NCBI GenBank assembly: GCA_017448975.1
Contig: JAFSKN010000008.1
Location: 1-39,493, forward strand
From: Clostridia bacterium
GTDB taxonomy: Bacteria > Bacillota > Clostridia > Christensenellales > Aristaeellaceae
Direction: 5' to 3'
Length of the DNA stretch: 39,493 nucleotides
Positions 34,779 to 39,493 of the stretch are shown in pieces. Below the pieces are notes generated by a model, which searched no databases, had not been told where the DNA came from, and saw nothing but the letters and a program-made list of their open reading frames with translations. A program made the translations under genes and the position numbers. Every line of letters begins with the position of its first letter. The stretch's first letter is position 1.

Positions 34779-35249
34779 ATGCTTCGAGTCCTTATGGTTT
34801 GCCTGGGCAATATCTGCCGCAGCCCCATGGCGGAATTCATTTTTCGGGATATGGCGGAAAAGCGGGGCCTGGGCGGGGAATTCTTCATCGCTTCCGCCGC
34901 CACCAGCGACGAGGAATACGGCAATCCCGTGTACCCGCCCGCTCAACGGAAGCTCCATTCCTTAGGCATCGATTGCCGGGGCAAACGCGCCCGGAAGATG
35001 ACCAAAGCGGATTACGACGAATATGACCTTCTGATAGGCATGGAAAACCGCAATTTATCCAACATGCGCCGCATCTGCGGGGGCGACCCCAAGGGCAAAA
35101 TCCATCTGCTGCTGGAGCACAGCCCTCGCCCTCGGGACATTGCCGATCCCTGGTATACCGGGGATTTCGACACGGCCTGCGACGATATTGTGGAGGGCTG
35201 CGGACAGTGGCTGGACAAACTTCAACGAGAGTTAAGAGTGAAGAGTTGA
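34779..35249 (+). CDS. Low-molecular-weight protein tyrosine phosphatase
   Basis: A 156-residue cytoplasmic phosphatase. CLGNICRSP near the N-terminus is the Cx5RS phosphate loop and DPWYTGDF carries the general-acid Asp. In many Gram-positive polymer systems such enzymes dephosphorylate the tyrosine autokinase; here that partner would be the product of the gene at 26208-27656, about 7 kb away, so the pairing is inference. AAGGGAG lies 10 bases before the ATG. The last residues (RELRVKS) and the stop codon are encoded by heptamer repeat C, so the C-terminal tail was probably altered by the repeat. Confidence 0.92.
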   Translation: MLRVLMVCLGNICRSPMAEFIFRDMAEKRGLGGEFFIASAATSDEEYGNPVYPPAQRKLHSLGIDCRGKRARKMTKADYDEYDLLIGMENRNLSNMRRICGGDPKGKIHLLLEHSPRPRDIADPWYTGDFDTACDDIVEGCGQWLDKLQRELRVKS

Positions 35250-35351
35250 GAGTTGAGATGATATAGCGTTTATCACCAGAGAACCCCATTTGATTGACTA
35301 TATAAATCTCAACTCTCCACTCTCAACTCTCCACTCTCAACTCTCCACTCT
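35227..35351. repeat. Heptamer-array inverted repeat, copy C
   Basis: The left arm (GAGAGTTAAGAGTGAAGAG and on) and a longer right array of CAACTCT/CCACTCT heptamers enclose a loop of about 45 nt. It fills the gap between the convergent phosphatase and sigF genes, ending 4 bp before the sigF stop. The right arm has more units than copies A and B, which suggests unit gain by slippage. Confidence 0.8.
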
Positions 35352-35354
35352 ATC

Positions 35355-36032
35355 TTAAAATGTCCTTTCCCTTCCCCTTTCCTGCTCCATCCACGCCTGC
35401 TGAAAGTGGGCGCGGGCGCGTTTTTCCCGGCGGGAAAAGCTGGACTGGGTGATTTGCAGGGCCTGGGCCAGCTCGGTCTGGGTGCGGCCCAGCAGAAAGC
35501 GCTGGCGGATGAGCCAGCTTTCTTCTCCCGGCAGGCGGGAAAGGATATCCCGGATGCAGAAGCGCAGCAGCCAGGCGTCCCCGCCGGGATCGGGGAGGGA
35601 CGAAAGCAAAAGGCCGGTTTCATCGTAGACCGGGCCTTTTTCCATTTCCAGCAGAAGGGCCAGCTCCTCCGGGGGCAGGCCCGCTTTTTCGGCGGTTTCC
35701 TTTGCGGATGGCATGCGGCCAAACTGCCGAAGCTGCTGCTCCTGATAATCCCGGGCACGCTTGAGCTTATTCCGGGTGCGCCAGCCCATGTCCCGGCAGG
35801 CGCTCCGCCGCATTTCGCCTAAGATCACCGGCACGGCGTAGGTGGAAAAGGCGAAGCCCGCGTCCTCCTGATACCGGCGGATGGCGGAAACCAGCCCCAC
35901 ACAGCCCTGCTGAAAGGCGTCCTCCGGGCTTTGAAAGCGGCGGCTCAGGGCCTGCACCAGGGGCATATGCCGCCGCACCAGGGCCGCTAAGGCGTCCGGG
36001 TCTCCCGCCTGCGCCAAGGCGTACAGGCTCAT
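35355..36032 (-). CDS. sigF: RNA polymerase sporulation sigma factor SigF
   Basis: A 225-residue sigma-70 family factor lacking region 1. Region 2 is clear (GCVGLVSAIRRY, FSTYAVPVILGEMRR). Region 3 follows, and region 4 has LPGEESWLIRQRFLLGRTQTELAQ split by the helix-turn-helix, then ITQSSFSRREKRA. The FSTYAVP..LGEMRR stretch is typical of the SigF/SigG/SigB group. Its position directly after spoIIAA and spoIIAB identifies it as SigF, the first forespore-specific sigma factor. It is a little shorter than Bacillus SigF (about 255). It starts 1 bp after the spoIIAB stop. Its 3' end abuts heptamer repeat C. Confidence 0.88.
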   Translation of the reverse strand: MSLYALAQAGDPDALAALVRRHMPLVQALSRRFQSPEDAFQQGCVGLVSAIRRYQEDAGFAFSTYAVPVILGEMRRSACRDMGWRTRNKLKRARDYQEQQLRQFGRMPSAKETAEKAGLPPEELALLLEMEKGPVYDETGLLLSSLPDPGGDAWLLRFCIRDILSRLPGEESWLIRQRFLLGRTQTELAQALQITQSSFSRREKRARAHFQQAWMEQERGRERTF

Positions 36033-36033
36033 G

Positions 36034-36468
36034 TCAGCCCTCCCGCAGGCGCTTGAGCATGCGCACGGTGGTGCCTTCGCCGAGCTTCGATTCCACCGTC
36101 ACCTTGTCCATGAAGGTCTGCATCACGGAAAAGCCCATGCCGGAGCGCTCCTTTTCCGGCTGGGTGGTGAAAAAGGGCTGCATGGCCCGGTGGATGTCGT
36201 CAATGCCCTTTCCTTTGTCCATGATTTCCAGGGCCAGCATCCCGTCGTCCCGCAGGGCGGCGGTGACGGTCACGGTGCCGCCGGCTGCGTCGGCGTAGCC
36301 GTGCACGATGGCGTTGGTCACGGCCTCGCTGACGGCGGTTTTGATGTCGGCAAGCACGTCCAAGGTGGGGTCCAGCTGCACGGCGAAGGCGCTGACGGCC
36401 ACCCGGGCAAAGCCCTCGTTTTCCGGCACGCCCATAAATTCCAGCTTCATTTCGTTGATGATCTGCAT
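36034..36468 (-). CDS. spoIIAB: Anti-sigma F factor SpoIIAB (serine kinase)
   Basis: A 144-residue GHKL-fold protein, the normal length for SpoIIAB. The N box EAVTNAIVHGY, the G1 box DKGKGI and the G2 box GMGFSVM are present. SpoIIAB binds and holds SigF inactive and phosphorylates SpoIIAA on serine. GGGAG lies 9 bases before the ATG at 36468; longer frames that run into spoIIAA are rejected. The gene is 14 bp after spoIIAA and 1 bp before sigF. Confidence 0.93.
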   Translation of the reverse strand: MQIINEMKLEFMGVPENEGFARVAVSAFAVQLDPTLDVLADIKTAVSEAVTNAIVHGYADAAGGTVTVTAALRDDGMLALEIMDKGKGIDDIHRAMQPFFTTQPEKERSGMGFSVMQTFMDKVTVESKLGEGTTVRMLKRLREG

Positions 36469-36482
36469 GTGCTTTATCTCCC

Positions 36483-36782
36483 TTACATAATTTGAATGAC
36501 CTGATCCATGCCGGACAAAAGAAACACTTTTTTCACCTGGGGATTCATGTTTTTCACCGCCACCTTCCCGCCCCGCTGGGCAAGGGTGCGGTAGCGCCCC
36601 AGAATCACGCCGATGCCCGAGGAATCCATAAAGGCCATATCCTGTAAATCCATTACCAGCTTTTTCACCCCCGGATCGGAAATCAGCCCGTCCAATTCCC
36701 GCCGGATAGGCTGGGCGCTGCAATGATCCAGTTCCCCGGCAATACGCACCGTCACGGTATCCCGCCGCCGTTCAAAGTCCAT
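36483..36782 (-). CDS. spoIIAA: Anti-anti-sigma factor SpoIIAA
   Basis: A 99-residue STAS-domain protein. MDSSGIGVILGRY contains the serine that SpoIIAB phosphorylates and that SpoIIE dephosphorylates; the unphosphorylated form frees SigF. GGAGG is 8 bases before the ATG at 36782. It is the first gene of the spoIIA operon. Its length is slightly less than in Bacillus (117). Confidence 0.92.
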   Translation of the reverse strand: MDFERRRDTVTVRIAGELDHCSAQPIRRELDGLISDPGVKKLVMDLQDMAFMDSSGIGVILGRYRTLAQRGGKVAVKNMNPQVKKVFLLSGMDQVIQIM

Positions 36783-36816
36783 GTTCCATCCCTCCTGAAA
36801 GTACATGGGTGGAATC

Positions 36817-36842
36817 ATTCTGGCCCTTCCCCTTGGTATCCT
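36817..36842 (-). promoter_or_regulatory. Candidate SigH-type promoter of the spoIIA operon
   Basis: On the minus strand AGGATAC and GAAT are separated by 15 bp, close to the SigH pattern (AGGAWWW, 14-15 bp, GAAT). It lies about 35 bp upstream of the spoIIAA start. Known spoIIA operons use SigH, so the place fits, but the match is incomplete. Confidence 0.4.
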
Positions 36843-36899
36843 GCCGCGAAAAATGGGTGTTTATGCGGTCCGGGGGAAAAACGTTCGACAATATTTTCA

Positions 36900-36936
36900 A
36901 ACAAAAATGGCTGCCTCACAAATTGTGAAACAGCCA
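36900..36936 (-). terminator. Rho-independent terminator after the UMF1-type transporter
   Basis: Minus-strand hairpin with TGGCTG/CAGCCA and TCACAA/TTGTGA stems separated by a small internal loop, followed by TTTTTGTTT. It would end transcripts of the transporter gene before spoIIA. Confidence 0.75.
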
Positions 36937-36966
36937 ACCCTTATATGCGGCTTTCTTGGAAGGGGG

Positions 36967-37013
36967 TCTGGGGGAAACCATTCTTTGGCCACCAAAGAAT
37001 GGTTTCCCCCAGA
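36967..37013. repeat. Perfect 22-bp hairpin downstream of the transporter gene
   Basis: Two perfect 22-base arms beginning TCTGGGGGAAACC surround a 3-nt loop, 11 bp beyond the transporter stop codon. A T tract occurs before, not after, the hairpin on the minus strand, so it is not a standard terminator. Similar GGGGGTCTGGGGGAAA-type hairpins are common between genes in Clostridia. Confidence 0.7.
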
Positions 37014-37024
37014 AAAAATTTGGT

Positions 37025-38572
37025 TTATGCTTTGCTTCCGCTTTCCAGGGCGTCAAGCTCTTTCTTCCCGGCGGTCATGATGACGAGGCCCACCAGGAAC
37101 AGGGCGATCAGGGCCAGCACGCCGAAGGAGGAACGGCCCGTCCAGGCGCCGATGGTGGAATACAGCACCGGGCCTAAAACGGAGGCGAACTTGCCGAAGA
37201 TATCGAAGAAGCCGAAGAACTCGTTGCTGCGCTCCTTGGGAATCAGCTTGCCGAAGTAGCTGCGGCTGACGGCCTGGATGCCGCCCTGCACGGTGCCGAC
37301 CAACGTCGCCATGGCCCAGAACAGGATGGTGGAGAAGGAAACGGCGCTTTGGAATTTCTGGATGGTTCCGGCGTTATTGCCCAGGAACTGGGTGAAGGTG
37401 AGCAGCACCCGGTCCACTTCGGGATTTTCCTGCTGTTCTTTGGTCAGCTTGATGAATTCCGCGTTCAGCTTTTCCTGGGCGTCCTTATCGGTAAAGTATT
37501 TGGCCCCGGCGTCCCGCAGGGCGATGGCGTTTTCGTCGGTGAGGTCGGCCAGCTGCTCGGTGTAGTCCGCTTTCAGCGCCGTTTCATAGGCTTCCTGGTG
37601 GGGTTCCAGGGAGAAGCCCATGTAGAAGCCCACGCAGCAGATGAAGGTATACACGATGATGGCCCCCACCAGGGCTTTGCGGGCGGTGATCTTGGCCGCT
37701 AAATTGGCGAACAGGATGGAACAGGGCATGGCCACGATCTGGGTCACCAGCAGGGCTAAGATCATGCCGACAGAGCCAAGCCCCAGCACCGTGCCGTAGG
37801 CGGTGGAAATGCTGATGATGGTGCCCACGCCGTCGATGTAGAAGAAGTAAGCCAGCACAAAGAGGAACAGGCCCTTCTGCTTGAAAATATCCTTGGCGGT
37901 GTGGCCGATGTTGCGGAAAATCTGGCTGACGGAATTGTCCGCCGTGCGCTCGATGTAGTGGGTCTGCTCCACGTTTTTGAGGAAGGGCAGGGAGAACACC
38001 AGCCACCACACGCTAACGATCAAAATGGAGAAGATTTGGGCGATGGGATTGGAATAGCCGAGGATCAGCAGCACGGCGATGGAGATGACGAAGGGAATGG
38101 TGCTGCCGCCGATATAGCCCATGGCGTAGCCCCAGGAGGAAACCTTATCCATGCGCTCATCGGTGGTTACGTCGGTGAGGAAGGAATCATAGAACAGGCA
38201 GCTTCCCGAGAAGCCGATGCGGCTGAAAATATAGCCCACCAGCATGAGCTGCCAGCTGTGCATCACCAGCGCGATGAAAAAGGTGGCAACCACGCCCATG
38301 AGCATGAACACCGTGAACAGCTTCTTTTTCATGCCCTTGAAGTCCGCCACCGCGCCCAGCAGCGGGGCCAGCACGGCCACAAGGAACGTGGCGATGGACG
38401 TGCCGTAGCCCCACCAGATGTCCCCCGCGTCCCCCGCGATGGAAACGAAAATGGTGGGGAAGATGGCCGCCATGATGTTGGTGGCGTAAATGGAGTTGGC
38501 CCAGTCGTACATGATCCAGCTCCATTCTTTTTTCGTAAACCGTTTTTGCTTGATAGATTCCTTCTTAGACAT
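37025..38572 (-). CDS. UMF1/Atg22-like MFS transporter
   Basis: A 515-residue membrane protein with 12 predicted helices. MYDWANSIYATNI near the N-terminus is the mark of the UMF1 (Atg22-like) major facilitator group, and ADFKGMKKK matches the loop between helices 2 and 3. Substrates of bacterial members are not established. A hydrophilic insert of about 85 residues (roughly 330-415, rich in Glu, Asp, Lys and Ala) lies between two helices in the second half. AGGAGG is 7 bases before the ATG. It follows the small membrane protein gene by 28 bp, so both may share a transcript. Confidence 0.88.
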   Translation of the reverse strand: MSKKESIKQKRFTKKEWSWIMYDWANSIYATNIMAAIFPTIFVSIAGDAGDIWWGYGTSIATFLVAVLAPLLGAVADFKGMKKKLFTVFMLMGVVATFFIALVMHSWQLMLVGYIFSRIGFSGSCLFYDSFLTDVTTDERMDKVSSWGYAMGYIGGSTIPFVISIAVLLILGYSNPIAQIFSILIVSVWWLVFSLPFLKNVEQTHYIERTADNSVSQIFRNIGHTAKDIFKQKGLFLFVLAYFFYIDGVGTIISISTAYGTVLGLGSVGMILALLVTQIVAMPCSILFANLAAKITARKALVGAIIVYTFICCVGFYMGFSLEPHQEAYETALKADYTEQLADLTDENAIALRDAGAKYFTDKDAQEKLNAEFIKLTKEQQENPEVDRVLLTFTQFLGNNAGTIQKFQSAVSFSTILFWAMATLVGTVQGGIQAVSRSYFGKLIPKERSNEFFGFFDIFGKFASVLGPVLYSTIGAWTGRSSFGVLALIALFLVGLVIMTAGKKELDALESGSKA

Positions 38573-38600
38573 ATAGCGACCTCCTCATATACTTGGGATT

Positions 38601-39203
38601 TCAGCATTTAGATGCAATTTGTTTTTTTGATTGGGGTGTATCTTTAGTATTTTCCTGCGGACAGTTTTGTTCTTGATTCTTTTGGGCAGCTTTATGATTT
38701 GTGATGATTTCTTTTGCCTTCTTGCGCGTCTGAAAAATATTAGTCAAAATCACAGCCATAAAGATAAAATATGTTGCATATGCGGTACCCATTAAAATCC
38801 AAGCGATGAAATCCGTTATTAGATAACCCATCAAATAAGCAATCAGATAATCGAGGACGGGGAGAAATAAGAAAAACATAAATCCCGTTCCATAAGGTAA
38901 AAATAAATTGTTACGATTGCCATGACAAAAATGATTCCAATCATCTGGTTTTTCAAGATTTAATAGATATTCTGTCGCTCTTCCTATGGAAAAAAGATTA
39001 AATGCATAGAATAATCCGATTACATAAGTTCCAATTGGCAAGAATACATTTAGGATAGCAATAATGACCATTTTATCAGGGGATGTAAGGCTGATCGCGG
39101 CAGAAAAGATAGCATAGTAGGACATAATAAAAGTAATGGTCTGGTACAATCGGTCAAAGCATTTCTCTGCAATTTCATTTATTTCTTTCCATTTTTCTGG
39201 CAT
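38601..39203 (-). CDS. Small membrane protein of unknown function
   Basis: A 200-residue protein with about four hydrophobic helices (roughly 20-40, 46-70, 105-125 and 130-155) and a polar, Lys/Gln-rich C-terminal tail that should face the cytoplasm. I do not recognise the family. GAGG is 8 bases before the ATG at 39203; a GTG 9 bp upstream is too close to the ribosome site. The DNA is much richer in A and T than the adjoining genes, which suggests recent acquisition. No clear promoter is visible in the AT-rich 218 bp upstream. Confidence 0.7.
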   Translation of the reverse strand: MPEKWKEINEIAEKCFDRLYQTITFIMSYYAIFSAAISLTSPDKMVIIAILNVFLPIGTYVIGLFYAFNLFSIGRATEYLLNLEKPDDWNHFCHGNRNNLFLPYGTGFMFFLFLPVLDYLIAYLMGYLITDFIAWILMGTAYATYFIFMAVILTNIFQTRKKAKEIITNHKAAQKNQEQNCPQENTKDTPQSKKQIASKC

Positions 39204-39421
39204 TGTTTTCACCTCGTATTAAAGTAAATGTTAATCCCCAAACCCTGTATGAGTCAGCCTTTTGTTTTTCATTATGATCTAAGATGAATCACTGAAGATA
39301 AACATTAAAAAGAATCTGATACAGACATAATATTGGAGCCTTTCCAGTTAAATTATAACACAGATAAAGGGAAAAAGGAAGAGCATTTTGAGAAAAGGTC
39401 ACAGCTCACACTGAAAATCGG

Positions 39422-39493
39422 TCAGGCTTCATTCACCAGCTTGCCGGTCATGTATTCCGGAACCAGGGCGAACACCAGGGTATGGGGGCCGGA
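39422..39493 (-). CDS. C-terminal end of an unidentified gene (cut by window edge)
   Basis: The last 23 codons and TGA stop of a minus-strand gene that begins beyond the window. The visible end is hydrophobic then polar (HTLVFALVPEYMTGKLVNEA). GC-rich codon use matches the housekeeping genes here, which supports a real gene. It is too short to identify. Confidence 0.5.
   Translation of the reverse strand, partial: SGPHTLVFALVPEYMTGKLVNEA

Noticed and set aside
34647-35351. Heptamer arrays as a possible CRISPR
   Set aside because: Units are 7 bp without unique spacers, and arms are inverted around a loop. No cas gene is present.

Overview
The window looks like chromosome of a Gram-positive, endospore-forming bacterium of the Clostridia, probably gut-associated. 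The evidence is an intact spoIIA operon (spoIIAA-spoIIAB-sigF), SigA-type promoters, strong AGGAGG ribosome binding sites, secreted CotH/lamin-tail and SH3/C39-like proteins, and GC-rich housekeeping genes. Species cannot be fixed from the sequence.

Layout. 1-5,260: a drug/metabolite transporter, then a two-gene operon (receiver-like protein plus an SPFH protein with a zinc ribbon) and a DUF1846 gene. 5,295-27,656: fifteen genes all on the minus strand, mostly overlapping or closely spaced, forming a surface-polymer (EPS/capsule-type) locus. It is read from a perfect-consensus promoter at 27,791-27,819. In transcription order it encodes a fused Wzz/tyrosine autokinase, a 1,959-residue secreted YD-like repeat protein, an FdtA ketoisomerase fused to a membrane module, an FdtB-like aminotransferase, a FemAB/GNAT-like transferase, a stand-alone phosphoglycosyl transferase, an aminotransferase-fold protein, three sugar-transfer-associated ATP-grasp proteins, one further ATP-grasp ligase, an SDR epimerase, a Wzy-like polymerase, a Wzx-like flippase and a nucleotidyltransferase. 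27,940-32,214: small protein, CotH protein and recG, tightly coupled. 32,827-35,249: C39-like secreted protein and a low-molecular-weight protein tyrosine phosphatase. 35,355-39,493: spoIIA operon, a UMF1-type transporter, a small membrane protein and the end of one more gene.

How it works together. The polymer locus has an initiating transferase, flippase, polymerase and chain-length kinase, but I see no ordinary GT-A or GT-B glycosyltransferase. In their place are four ATP-grasp ligases plus enzymes that make a 3-amino-3,6-dideoxy sugar. My inference is a surface polymer in which amide (ligase-made) bonds replace or supplement some glycosidic bonds. The ketoisomerase is fused to the membrane/Rossmann module normally found in front of WbaP-type phosphoglycosyl transferases, while the catalytic transferase is a separate protein.

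Non-coding content. A composite palindromic element of about 415 bp occurs twice in full (1,199-1,611; 32,343-32,762), and its right end is cut by the window edge (1-122). It contains a three-hairpin cloverleaf closed by an 11-bp stem, and its stems carry compensatory changes between copies. A second repeat family, arrays of a GTTGAGA-type heptamer in inverted arms, occurs three times, each at the 3' end of a gene. I found no rRNA, tRNA, CRISPR array or transposase.
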